From: Datisca glomerata | Lineage: Eukaryota; Streptophyta; Magnoliopsida; Cucurbitales; Datiscaceae | Assembly: GCA_003255025.1 (NCBI GenBank) | Contig: QANY01006266.1 | Span: forward strand, 813,818 to 877,817 | DNA length: 64,000 nt | Reading direction: 5' to 3' | Shown: positions 37,268 to 49,198 of the stretch, one piece after another | Layout of the letters: each line of letters begins with the position of its first letter | Position numbering within the stretch: the first letter of the stretch is position 1 | Notes under the pieces: model-generated | What the model saw: only the letters and a program-made list of their open reading frames with translations | The model's database searches: none | Told to the model about the DNA's origin: nothing | Translations under genes and position numbers: made by a program

Positions 37268-38243
37268 TCTCCCTCTCTGATGAAATCTTGTAAATATTCG
37301 AGAATAATTCCAAAATCTTCAAGAAATTGGCAATGCAACAAGAAAGGATGTAGAAAGTACGGAAAAGGTGCAAGTTCCCAACATCAAAAACTTGTTGGGG
37401 GAAACAAACAAACTGCCAAACCAAAAGCCCAAGTTTTTGAGCTTCAGATATGGAAGAGAAAATCCCAAGTGATGATATATGAATTGAAGTGAAAAATTTG
37501 ACGACACCTTGAGAAAGAGAGAGAGATCCCCTCTTGGAAGAATTAATGTCCTCCCAACTGACACATGGTAAATAATGTTCTTTTTTTTAACTAATTAATA
37601 TTCCTGTAATTTTATAAAAATCTCTTAAAAACCTGCTCTCAAAATCAGTTGAGAAGTATAGTACAAACTTATTTGATGTAATTTTTTTTATTTCATCAAA
37701 ATGGAAAATCAAAGCCCTACAAAACATCCTAAATTTGTGTCAATTCTAAGAAAAATTCACATTCTCCATGAGAAACAAAATATGTAGGTTATGTATCTAT
37801 TACCAATATTATTTTTATATAGATATTTTATTTGTCGACGACAATTTCTTTTTTTACTTTATGCATGTTTAGGAGTAATTGTGTTTATTAGAAAAATATA
37901 ACATGCCTTGCACTTGTTTTGCATTACTATAAGTTATATGAAAACAAATTCTTTATAATATTTAGGTATATTAATATATTACATTAAGATTTGTAGCTGA
38001 GAACTGAATATTATGTACTTTCTTGTAATGTGGTATAATATTTTTTACATTTAATGTTTGGTTAGATATAATTACTGTAGTTTTTTATCATTATCATTAT
38101 TATTGCAATACATTATAATTATTTTTTAACCGTTTTCCAGTACTATGAAATATGTAGCAAGCATTTTTAACTGAACGCTCAATTATTTATGTAGAATTTT
38201 ACTCAAGTTAATTGTTGTGTCGATGTTGATCATAAATTTATAA
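37268..38243. other. upstream region of methyltransferase and AT-rich spacer
   Basis: The first 300 bp are the likely promoter and leader of the methyltransferase (minus strand). Beyond about 37570 the sequence is AT-rich with no recognisable feature. Confidence 0.4.
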
Positions 38244-38369
38244 TTTTTTGTCAAAGTTATATTACAAATTCTAAGAAGAATGGATGAATATATGAATATG
38301 ACTAAAACCAACGACCTTTAAGATATGAGTGTCAGAGCTTAACCAACTGCACCAACTCAACTAGTCAAA
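38244..38369 (-). mobile_element. second SINE copy, degenerate
   Basis: It aligns along its length with the SINE at 2761-2880. Shared blocks include TTACAAATTCTAAG, GAATATGACT, ACGACCT and TTAACCAACTGC. The tRNA-like boxes are more decayed, so it is the older copy. The poly-A tail is at the low-coordinate end (T6 at 38244-38249). Confidence 0.7.
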
Positions 38370-38659
38370 TGAAAATATATATACTTTAATATATTAAATA
38401 TAAGATTAATTATAAAAATTGATTTAATTTTGATGGACAAAAATGTTCAAGCAAGTTTGAAGGATACTTCTGAAAATTGGTCGAGTCTAGTTGGATGAAG
38501 ATGCCAAAAAAAATTTCTCCGCTAAACCCTATTCATGTATAGTACTAATTTATTTACACGTGCAATTCACGTGATTTAAATAATCTTTTAATAAATATGT
38601 TAAACTAGCACATTGTATATTCATTGAAATAACCTTTTTTATATAAGAATTACTAAGAT

Positions 38660-38965
38660 ATGTGCTCACGTTATAAACTAAATAATTAAAACTCTATTAA
38701 TATAATATTTTAAAAGATGAAGTAGCAAACATGTGTGCAAAAATAGATTGTATAGTGCATTGTTATTTGTAAAATTTATAAAAGCAAATATTATAGTTGT
38801 TTTACTTTTTTTATTTGTGTGTTTTTACTAATAAATATATGTGTTACACGTTATAAACTAAATAATAAAAACTTTACTAATGTTAATATTCAAAATGATG
38901 AAATACTAGACATATGTGCAAAATAATTATATGTAGAGTATTGTTGTTTGTAAAATTCACAAAAA
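38660..38965. repeat. diverged 180-bp direct duplication
   Basis: ACGTTATAAACTAAATAA, then AAAACT-TATTAAT and GTGCAAAAATA...TTGTTTGTAAAATT, occur at about 38668-38775 and again at about 38848-38955. This is an AT-rich tandem duplication with no coding content. The region 38370-39240 has nothing else recognisable. Confidence 0.6.
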
Positions 38966-39249
38966 CATATTAGATTTCTTATTAATAATTTAGTTTAAAT
39001 TGTTAACATAATTAATATAAACATTTATGAATGAATTTTATAAGAGGTTGTCTAAAAATGTTTCTTCCTCTAAACCCCATTTATATGTACTAGACTAGAT
39101 AGATAATATTTTGTGTACCTTCTAATTTATTATTTACCTAATAAATATGGTATGAGTTATGAGTTTGACTCACTTTCATGTAATTCATAACATATTTTAT
39201 TTTATCCTAAGAGCATATTTGAAGAAGCATTTAACTACATGTGTAGATG

Positions 39250-40690
39250 CAAGAGTGTCACGTGGGTGAGCTGCAGGAGTGATCTAATCCTAACTCGTGA
39301 CCGGAACAACGACTGAGAACGTCGGGGAGAACGTCTGAAGGTGAAGGGGGAGCATTCTAGACACTTAAGAAAGTGACAAATGCTTACTCTCTCTTTAGAA
39401 GTGAGAGTTTCTCACTCTAGAAATGAGAGCTTCTCTCTCTAAAGTGAGAGCTTCTCTCTCTAAATTTTCAATCCTCCCAAATGAAGTAGGAGTCATCTTT
39501 TTATAGGTGAACAAAAGGAGAGGGGCCATTACAACTAATCCATTGATTAGTTGCAAGCCCCCAATCAAATCGCGCCACCTAAGCTGACTGATCATGCTTA
39601 GGTGAGTAAGAGGAAGATTACACATGAGCCAATCGGGTGGCGTCATGTGGATCTTTGTGTAATGACCATGATCTAGAGAGAACACGCCTAGCCGGTGAGG
39701 CGCGATACGGTGTTCACCCAACGCCTCCTCTACAAAAGTTCTCTCAAACAAAACCCCTCCCCAAGGTGGGAGGGTAGCACACTCTCAATGTCTAGAGTGG
39801 TCGTACCGAGGAGGTATATCCCCCGTCTAGTACAACATAGCCTCACCCCTAATCCTGCCAGTCCATAGCCTCCCGAACGTTCCCAGGCAACCATACGTCC
39901 TCCCAAGTCTTTGTCACTTGACTTAGTGGTTTGTAATGTGATGAATCATTGTGATAGTGTAGTGATGTGTCTACAAGTTTCATTACAGAGATTGATCAAT
40001 GCACTTACATGGTACACCCATGAGGGTGACATCAATGGTGCTACCATAGGGCCCATGGTGCTGTCATGGGGACGACTCCCATGGGTACCTTAGTGGCGGC
40101 ACCTCAAGGGGTGCACCTCGGTGGCGGCACCCCATGGGGTGCACCTCAGCGGTGACACTCCATGGTACGTCCTTGGTGGAGACACTCCCGATACACCGTA
40201 AGAGTTGCACTTTGCGGGGTAGTCAACGTTGAGGTCGTCAACCCTCAAGTACAACATGCATGTGGAGAAAATGTTTCCAAGTAACTGTACAGTTCTGACG
40301 GATATAGGCTCTTACGAGTAACTACTCTGTTGTGAGTATTTCTTGATAGCTCTCAAATGATCTACATGTGTTAGAGGCTCACAGTTAAGAAGACAAAATT
40401 GGTTTCATTAATTAGGTCAAGTATGAGAAAAGAATTTCACTCTTGTCGTAAGGTCTGCAGAAGACTAACTAGTTGGTTGGTCTTAGCTTGTGTGTTAGAG
40501 GATCGCAACTTCGCAGTACGGGATTACCAACTAGGGTTGTCCACTCTACGTCGGGCTAATAATTACCACTGAAAAGAATATTTCACGTGGCCTTTAGTCG
40601 TTGGCCCTCTTGTCTCAATCTCCACATGTGCTATATAAGAAACATCTCCTAACTCGGGGAGCGTCGCATTTAATGACACATCTCCCAAAT
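39250..40690. other. unclassified repeat-like island, possibly LTR sequence on minus strand
   Basis: The base composition becomes clearly less AT-rich. From 39380 to 39460 there are repeated GAGAGCTTCTCTCTCTAAA units. On the minus strand a TATA-like CTATAAAAAGATG (39509-39497) precedes them, which is reminiscent of the U3/R part of an LTR. At 40070-40165 the block GGCGGCACC...GGGTGCACCTC is repeated two to three times. No gag or pol domain and no clear LTR ends were found. Confidence 0.35.
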
Positions 40691-41584
40691 AATCAAAATA
40701 CAATGCAATATTCTTAAACTTCTTAAACAATTATTACAAAGGTTTGTATCCTTTATAAATCCCTCATCCAACTCTTTTGGAGAGGTAAGTCAAGCTTGGT
40801 CTTAAATGCATTGTAGAAATTTAACACAAACACTTACTTAGGCATTGAAACTCTTTGACAACGTAAACACCTCACTTATGCTATATCTTTTCTAATAAAG
40901 GTACATTTATATAATAACCATCAACCTCTACAATGAACATATCTCAGAAAAACAGAAGGACAGTATTCCCCCAAACAAAAATAACCTATCAAGTCTACGC
41001 ATTATCAACAAAAGTCGAATCCACTCTCCACCTACCCGTAACTACACACTTATAAGACCTAGAGGAACAGACTTGTCAGATCACATTCTATTACAAATAC
41101 TATCTTATTTTTGAGTTGCATGAATGTTAGGCCACTCGTATCATTACAATTATGCTCTCAAAATTTGCAATAAGCTTCTTCGTTTAATAAAATATATACC
41201 CCACGACTCGATTTAACTCGTCCAACTTACAAATGTTTAAAATAAGAAAAAAACACAACTTAAAACATATCCAATTTATAAAAATCAGTACTGAATTTTC
41301 AGTGTGAATTTGTCTAAGTACTGTGGAGCCAAAATGATTAAACAGAGAAACGTAAGGAGAAAATACACTCTCTTCATGGTACATTCCCTCGTGTTCCTCG
41401 TCTTTTCGCACCTACTGAACCGTCACCCTTTAAGTTGTTATTCAAATCTGACGGCCCTCAGCATCTCTCCATGATTTTCAAATCCCAATAAATGTCACCA
41501 TCTTTCTCCCCCCTGTTCGGACTGCTTCGCGTTTTATTGCCATTGGCAGCAACAATTCACAGACAACTCCCACCTCAATTATCT

Positions 41585-41632
<48 letters not shown>

Positions 41633-41686
41633 TTTTCTTCTTCTCAATTCTCCTTACCGCTTTGATTTCGATATAAACAGGAAACA
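40691..41686 (+). promoter_or_regulatory. upstream region and 5' leader of PNC1
   Basis: A kilobase without coding sequence leads into PNC1. The likely leader includes a long (CT)n run at 41589-41630 and ends CAGGAAACAATGG, a good plant start context. No TATA box can be assigned with confidence. Confidence 0.4.
41589..41630. repeat. (CT)n microsatellite in PNC1 leader
   Basis: A pure CT run of about 42 bp, ending 56 bp upstream of the PNC1 start codon. CT-rich leaders are common in plant genes and may affect transcription or translation. Confidence 0.95.
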
Positions 41687-44600
41687 ATGGGAGTTGATCT
41701 GGAATCTATATCGGAGGCAACTTCAGGGGCCATTGGATCACTCTTGAGCACCACCATATTGTATCCGCTTGATACTTGCAAGACCAAATACCAAGCCGAG
41801 ATTCAAGCTCATGGTCAACAAAAATACAGGTTACCTATCCTTTTCCGTTCATATTCTTTCATCAATTACTGCAACTCGAATTTCTTTTGTGATCTGGATC
41901 GAAATTTTCTCCGTGATCGTGTACCTGTTATTGCCTGTTCGGGTAATAAGCTTATCGCTCTTCTGGTTCTGGGTATTGTTATTTTTTTTTCTAATCTTGA
42001 ATCAGTATAGAATTCTGATTTGAATACGAGCATGAATCATGATCACCGCTAAATCTGTTCACTACGCACGTATTGAATTTTTTGTTGTATTATGTAATTG
42101 TATTTTTCTTATATCAATGAGATTTGGGGTAATAAAAAGTACTTTGCGAACCTTCTCGTGTAGAATATAGCTTAAGAAATGGTTCATGAAGACAGAAATC
42201 ATGCGTTATGCCACTTGTTTGAATTGTTATGAAGTTTATAGAGGCTAAATTATTTGAATTGATACAAAGATTACATTTGAAAAGGGAATGGAGTAAGAAA
42301 ATCTATCTCTAGTATTTTTTAAGTTCTATGCTTTCTATGGCGCCTCTTACCAACCAAGTTTATAGAACTTCGGATAGCATATATTGATCTGATTAAAAGA
42401 AAAAAAAACTCGCAGTATTTAAATTAAACAAGTCCAATGGGTCATTTTATCTTTTCTTTCCTTCCCAAGGTTTATATCACAAGATAAAACTTAACTCTTT
42501 TTCGAAAGCACTTTCTCAAGAAAACCTATCATGTGCTTCTTCCAGAAGGGCTTCCGAGTGTTTTTAATCTTAATCGAGGATTCTATTTGCTGTGAAACAG
42601 AAAAATAAGTTTCAGTAGTGCTATTGTCTTTGAGAAGCATTAATGAAATTTTTTGAAAGTATTGCAATTGACATTCTTAGTTTTATGAGCAACTGAGGTC
42701 AACACTTTCTGGTTAACCTCAAGTTGCTGGTGAAAAGGCATCACAATCTGATTCAACAAATTTAAACATTTCAGAAAATATGACAATCACCACATGAATC
42801 ATGTAATCCGAGGAAGAGAATCAAACATTATTTTCTTATTACCCTCCCATGACTAGGGATCATTTATGATTGAGTTTTCGTGTAACACCACATGCTGTGA
42901 ATTTGTACTTCATTCATGTCAACACTGGGTATGATTTACTACGGTAATTTCACATGTTGTTAAAATTGAATGGAAGGTTAATTTGGAAGGCTTCTTGCAA
43001 AATAAACATTTGTACTAGTATCTCATGACTTGAACGACAGTAACTTTATTCTAAATTTATTGAGGTACACATCCTCCCTGATAGATTTATTATGGAAATC
43101 AGTATTAGTCATGGATAATTTTTTATATTCATGTCAGCAGTCATCCTTGGTTTGGCTTTTATTTTCTAGACCTTACCCCTCTTCTTGCTCTGGCTTTTCC
43201 AGGAACCTCTCAGATGTATTTTGGGAAGCGATAAAGACCCGTCAAGTTCTTTCACTGTACCAGGGTCTAGGGACAAAAAACCTCCAGTCTTTCATTGCAC
43301 AGTTTGTCTACTTTTACGGTTATAGCTACTTTAAAAGACTATATTTGGAAAAGACTGGTGCGAAATCAATTGGAACGAAAGCAAATTTACTACTTGCTGC
43401 TGCTGCCGGAGCTTGCACTGCCATTGTGACTCAGGTAAGCCATTTACATGAAAGTATGCTTTAATTTTGGTTTGTAGTCATACCATATTACAGTTCTCAT
43501 TTTTGGGCAATCATAAGATTCTTTAGATTGATTATGGAAATATGGAATCATGACTGGCATTTGAAAGTGGAAAATGGATATATCTGTACTTCTGTATGAT
43601 TGTGTGGGAATGGATACATATATGCCTTGAAGACTGAGTGGAGGACTTTTGGTGGAAGTTATTGATTTTATTGGTCGGAGTGTTCTTTCCTCTAGAACAT
43701 GTAGTTTGTTATTAGTGTTAAAACTATAGCCGAGGATAGTAATTGTAGCATGGAAAAAAATTGAAGTTTTTTAGTCATGGTTTCCCCCTTGCTTTTCTGT
43801 TTCTTCGCACAAGAAGGCAAAAGGATAATTCGGTGGACGGTATTTTAACTGTCCTTTCATTATCATTTTGTATAAATTATTAAACTTGCTTTGGCTAGAA
43901 CTGTACGAGATTTAAGACTTTTAGTTGGATACACTGCCTAATTTACCACTGTGCAGCCCCTGGATACAGCCTCCTCAAGGATGCAAACAAGTGCATTCGG
44001 AAAATCAAAAGGGCTCTTGAAGACCTTGACGGAGGGCTCTTGGAGTGATGCATATGATGGACTAGGGATCTCTTTGTTGTTGACTTCAAACCCTGCAATT
44101 CAGGTACTTTTTCCTAGCCTTGTAGACTCTCTATTTGAGTCGGGTTTTGCTTAAGAGACTTGATTTGGAAATAAATCAGACTGATGCTCAAGCTTTTGTG
44201 AGACTGCAGTACACAGTGTTTGATCAGCTGAAACAAATACTTCTAAAGAGAAATCAGAAAATAGTGGAGAAAGGTTCATCTTCGGAGTCCCTTTCTGCTT
44301 TCTCTGCATTCGCCTTAGGAGCCGTCTCGAAAAGTATTGCTACCGTTTTGACATATCCTGCAATCAGGTGCATATCGTTTTCCTTTTCACTAAAATTAAG
44401 CACTTTAGCAACTCAGTGAGACATTAAAGCTTAATATATGTGTTACTAATAAAAAAAGTATTTTCTATATAGGTGTAAGGTCATGATCCAAGCTGCAGAC
44501 CCAGAAGATGATAAAACCAAGAAAACTCGATCGAAACCCCGCAAGACGGTGTCAAGGGTTATGTATGCTATATGGAGAAAAGAAGGGATTCCCGGGTTCT

Positions 44601-44752
44601 TCAAGGGATTGCATGCTCAGATCTTGAAGACTGTTCTGAGTTCAGCACTCCTTTTGATGATAAAAGAAAAAATCACTGCAACCACTTGGGTCCTCATTCT
44701 CGCAATCAGAAGGTATTTACTTGTCACAAGCGGTAGGCTAAAAAGCGTCTGA
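41687..44752 (+). CDS. PNC1: peroxisomal adenine nucleotide carrier PNC1
   Basis: This mitochondrial-carrier-family protein exchanges ATP for AMP/ADP across the peroxisomal membrane and so fuels acyl activation for beta-oxidation. The five exons are 41687-41829, 43203-43434, 43957-44103, 44210-44367 and 44473-44752. They all have GT-AG borders and consistent phases, giving about 319 residues, close to the usual length. The three carrier signatures are visible as PLDTCKTK (start of repeat 1), [10 protein letters not shown] (repeat 2) and PAIRCKVM (repeat 3), which implies six membrane helices. The start ([20 protein letters not shown]) matches the family N-terminus. The long first intron (1373 bp) shows nothing recognisable. 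No frame break is seen. Confidence 0.95.
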
Positions 44753-45350
44753 CCGTGTCATAAAAACCGAGCGGAAGCTTAGTAACGGAATGTAATACTA
44801 ATGTGGGAATACGCACATGAGAGAGTTCAAAGCTGAGTTGATTTTGCTACAAGAGTTCTCTGCTAGTGTACAAAGGAATGAATGCCCTTTTTCTTTCTCG
44901 ACGAAGAATGATATGGTTGGGGTGTGGAAAATCAAATCACTGTAGCGTATTTCTTAGAACAAGTTTTAATTGAGGTGAATAACGTGCAGATGAACAAATC
45001 TGTGCAGGTGAAACATTTATACCATTCACAGATAAAAGTTTGTACTTTGTAGTTATTATAGATTATTTACTTGTATTCTTTTAATTCCTTTAGCTGAGTG
45101 ATTGTTGGGTAACTGATTTGTGATCATCGATGAATTTGAGTCGCATGAGTACCCAAAATTTGCACGAGAAATATGTTTGTCCCTCATAAGTTAAATTTAA
45201 ATATTAACAATTTAAATTAAACCTCAACTTTTATTGTTGAAAACTAATTTGGGAAAGTATATACAACATGGAAATGATTATCAAACTTCAATATTAATTA
45301 TGTGTGCAATCATATTTTTATCTTTAATATGTATATCTGATACGTTTCAG
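44753..45350. other. PNC1 3' flank
   Basis: Probable 3' UTR to about 45080, then AT-rich spacer. No other feature is visible. Confidence 0.5.
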
Positions 45351-45903
45351 GTTAGGTTTACTTATTTTAGACGAATGAATAAGTGAGTTGTAAGTTGTAA
45401 ATCGGTTTATTTTAGGTGGTTGTGGGTCATGTGTCATTTTATGTCTTAACGTCATCTTCCACCGTACCAGGACGCTCATCCCCATTTTCTTCAAACTCTC
45501 GTGTCTTCTTAGGTCTCATATTTGCAGCTCGCCACACCAATTGATAAGATTTTTTTAAGTTAGAAGTTCTTATCGATAACCAAAACGATTTCTCAAAAAT
45601 TCTTTTTAGAATTTTTATTAGAAGGATAGAAATCACATACAACGACACAACTTTCGAAAGACTTGTTCTCTCATTTCTAAACTTTTGAGAGGTTTGGTCT
45701 CTCCATAAAAACCTAGTTCAATAATTTTCTCCATGCTTTTAAATCTGACCTCCAGTCCTATTTATACATTTTGTATATAAATGATAACTAACTCATCGGT
45801 GAAACCACATAAAATGACACATGACACACAAACACCTAAATAAACAACCCACTTATTCCTCATTCTAAAATAAATAAACATAACCAATAAGTAAACCTAA
45901 CTT
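45351..45903. mobile_element. element with about 90-bp terminal inverted repeats
   Basis: GTTAGGTTTACTTATT at the left end (45351) is mirrored by AATAAGTAAACCTAAC at the right end. The inverted repeat continues inward for about 90 bp on each side with short indels, down to GTCATGTGTCATTTTATG and its complement. The core of about 370 bp is non-coding. On the minus strand it has a TATA-like stretch (TATATACAAAATGTATAAATAGG near 45770). The termini are not flanked by a duplication I can recognise. A foldback-type DNA element or hairpin is the best description. Confidence 0.55.
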
Positions 45904-46257
45904 TGGGCTTATCAACATCTCACCAATAATTTCAGATAATATATTAGTAATACACGTCTATTGAATTGCATCAGTATTGAACTTACTATTAGTAGTCCAA
46001 CATTTTTTTGGATGTTTATCTTACAATATTCTTTTTCTATAAGTTTACGTTGATGTAGAGAACTTGAAAAAAAATTGTAACTAAATATAATTTTGCATCA
46101 CATTTCCTAATTAAATATCGCTTTTAAAACAAAAATCATATATTGAAAATTTCACAAAGCCATCCACCTCTCATCTTTTCTCTTTAAGTTTTGCATACCT
46201 TTATTAGCTATCTTTTTTTCATAGTTTTATAACGAAAACATAGGTCTTAACAACTAA

Positions 46258-46793
46258 TGGCATGTTTACTAAATTTTAGATTGAGATTTAAATTTCAGAT
46301 TTAGATTTTAGATTTATAATATTGTGTTTACTATAAATTTGAATATTTGAATTATGTTATCTTAAGTAAGTTTATATACTACCCTTCAATTAAAAATGTT
46401 ACTATTTTTTACAATATTTCGGGGCCAGGGTCGGGTCCGGGTTGGATCAAGGTCCGGGGTACGGGTCTGGTCAAGGTCGGGATCGAGATCCAGGGTCGGT
46501 GTCAGAGTCGGGGTCGGGTTGGGTCGAAATAAACGAGTATTTTTACCTACGAATATTCTTGTCATATCTATTTAGATGGTAAAATGACATTATAATTTAA
46601 TAATTTTAAAATGAGTATTTTTTGACTTTTAACATTAAAAGTAAAAAAGATTTGGATTAAGATTTATAATCTCTCATTTTGATTTGGATTATAATTCCAC
46701 ACAAACATGGATTACAAATCTAATTAAGTGATGGGTTCCACATAATTTTTTAATCTAAAAAATCTAAATTCTTACAATTTGGTAAACGCGTCA
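46258..46793. mobile_element. PIF/Harbinger-like MITE
   Basis: The left end TGGCATGTTTACTAAATT and the reverse complement of the right end, TGACGCGTTTACCAAATT, form terminal inverted repeats. They are flanked on both sides by TAA (46255-46257 and 46794-46796), the expected 3-bp target duplication of PIF/Harbinger elements. The 536-bp core is AT-rich except for a GC-rich GGGTCGGGTCCGGGTT-type repeat at 46420-46525. No transposase is encoded. Confidence 0.65.
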
Positions 46794-46796
46794 TAA

Positions 46797-47976
46797 GATT
46801 GGGGATAAAAAAGAGAATGAAATTGATGATTCTATAAAATAAAGAGGGGAATCATTTTAAATTTTCTATTTTAATTAGCAATATCTTTTGCCACTAATTA
46901 AATTTGTAAAATATTTGAGACATCACAAAACAAAGGGGGCAGTGTCCCCTTAGGATGGACTCTGATCACCTCCTGTTGGGGACTCCAATGAGAGGTTATG
47001 TTTGAATAATTTGAATCGTTTATTTTTAAAACGGATAGTTTAGATCTCTCATTTTATTTTTATTTCTTATTTTTTCATTTTTTTTTCTCTCTCATTTTTA
47101 AATCTTAACCGTCCATTCTTAAAACGGACAGTTTGAATAGAATGAACGGTTGGATACAACATAATTATCTCATGTATAATTATCTTTGTTCGTTGATAGG
47201 ATGGATGTGAATTGTCTTTATTTTAGATGATATGACAAGTGCACCTAAATGACATAGACATCAAATTTGATTTTCATTTTATCATAAATTGTACTAAATT
47301 AAAGTCACAAGACAAAAAATATAACGGCCGACAACTTACAGTAACTTAAAAAATACGTATATGTGAAATGAATAAGAATAACTATAGGGCATTTTGAAAT
47401 ATAAAATTTCAAAAATTGTATAGTATAATTACATAAAAAAATTTCTTCCATATTTTTAACAGTAACATAATAAGAGAAGATAGAAAGATGGAATTGTAAC
47501 GCTCTCCTCATTTTTCTCTTTCTTTCTCTTCTGAATACATTACCCCTAACAGTAATGTAGAATAGTATAAATATTCGACCATCACGCTGTGGCTAGTAGT
47601 AATTTCAAATAATAAATTAAATTCATTAAATAAGGAAAAACACAAAATCAAATTTTCCAATTCGTTTCTTAAAAAAATCCCAATTTACTTGGCATGATAT
47701 GGTTTATTATGACATCTCCATAATTTCTCGAGTAAAATCCACACTTATTACGATCTAGACTAATTCTTATTCGAACACATGATATGGCAATTTTTAATTT
47801 CATAAATTATTTTAATCAATAGTAAGATATTGCAATATTTAGTCGGTCTATCTAATAAGAAATCCTAATGATTTTTAATAGACACTTATTATCTGTTATA
47901 TGTAAGAATAATCAAATTGAGATTTTTTAATAAGATTTTATAATAAGACATTATTGTTAAACTCTTTTATATATAT
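46797..47976. other. AT-rich spacer with one internal duplication
   Basis: The words TTAAAACGGATAGTTT (about 47025) and TTAAAACGGACAGTTT (about 47117) lie in two similar stretches about 92 bp apart, a small imperfect repeat. No gene is recognisable. Confidence 0.4.
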
Positions 47977-48158
47977 GAAAAAATTTCACTAACATCCTGA
48001 ATTTTTTTAAATGACACTCTTTAAACGACACTATTAGATTTTTTGTTAAAATACTAATAAAAGATAATTATACCCTCGATTAAAATCGAATTCTACAATC
48101 TTTTATTACCCTTTGATTTAAATACTTTTACTTTCATTTTTTACCCTTTCTCCCCCAG

Positions 48159-48655
48159 CAACCGATGGATCAATGAACATCCCCTCAACTACTCAATCAC
48201 TCTCCCTATGGATGGGCCAAGAATCACAGTCCCATGAAGCTATGAACAACAACCATAATCTTCATCAACATGGGTCCCTAAATTCAGGGCTAAATTTCAA
48301 TGACACTTTAGTTCCCTGCTCAAATCCTCCACCGTCCGATTATCAAACAAACTCGGTTTTTGGAACTAAGCTTTCTTCAATCAACGGTGCAAATCTTCTT
48401 AATCAACTAGTCAGTGTTCCTTCCTTGTACAGCCACAGCTTTGCTTCAAAAACCTGCCCAAATTGGAGCAAGTTCAACCGACCCATCATTGCTAGGGAGA
48501 TTCGGGTTGAAGTATAGTGATGATAGTTCAATTCAATTAGATGTGAGCAAATTTTCTGGATTGTATGGTACTACAAACCCAGTAAGCAATGGGAGTAGTA
48601 CTGTCGTAGGAGATGATGATGTGGAAGAGTCAACAGGCAATTTGCTGCAGAGCTA
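48159..48655 (+). pseudogene. captured IDD (C2H2 INDETERMINATE-DOMAIN) gene fragment
   Basis: The fragment begins right after an intron-like 3' splice site (TTCTCCCCCAG, ending 48158) and reads SLSLWMGQESQSHEAMNN. A frameshift near 48430 follows, and the next frame reads TATALLQKPAQIGASS, then FGLK and SKFSGLYGTT. The TATALLQKxAQIG block is the conserved C-terminal motif of plant IDD transcription factors. The zinc-finger exons are absent and the intron just upstream is only about 150 bp long before the TIR. Together with the TIRs around it, this indicates transduplication of one exon-intron boundary rather than a local gene. Confidence 0.75.
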
Positions 48656-48860
48656 CCCTGCAAAAAGAAGGGACACCCAGATCGAAGAGAGGGATTCCCT
48701 TTTCTGCGCTCGGGTGGTGGAAGCTGGGTGCTACGCGCTTTTCCCCTTTTCTGCGATCTGCGCTGTGGTGGAGGTTGGTTCGCGGCTACTGTGGTGGAGG
48801 GTGGTGGTTCGCGGCTGTTGTGGTGGAGGGTGGCTCACGGGGGTGGGGGAAGGGTGGTTC

Positions 48861-49185
48861 TGTTGAATCAAGGAGAGACGAACTCACACAATTTCTCACA
48901 ATTATAAGAAGGAAATTCTGAAATTTATTAACTTGGAAGGTGTCACAGAAAGCTTAACACAACATGGTTTAAATATACAGCTAAAAAAACATAACCACTT
49001 ACACTATAATGACACGAACATAACCCACTTGCATAACTGACTTTTCCGACTAAGTGATCTATCAATTAAAATAACAAAATAAGCAACAAATAATGAAACA
49101 TGGATACATGTAAATGAAAAACAAGGAAACGTGGCACTAACTTCCAATTGTGATAAATTGCCCACAATTGAATTAACTTCCATTA
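48861..49185 (-). repeat. copia 3' LTR
   Basis: On the plus strand it starts TGTTGAATCAAGGAGAGACG. It matches 59611-59920 over its length, with an extra insertion near 49085-49105. Its inner end is eroded (TTCCATTA instead of TCCAACA). Confidence 0.85.
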
Positions 49186-49198
49186 CTTCCCCCTTGAT

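Noticed and set aside
39395..39751. 118-residue minus-strand frame starting MFERTFVEEALGEHR
   Set aside because: No recognisable domain. The end of the frame translates GAGAGCTTCTCTCTCTAAA repeats, so it is probably non-coding element sequence.
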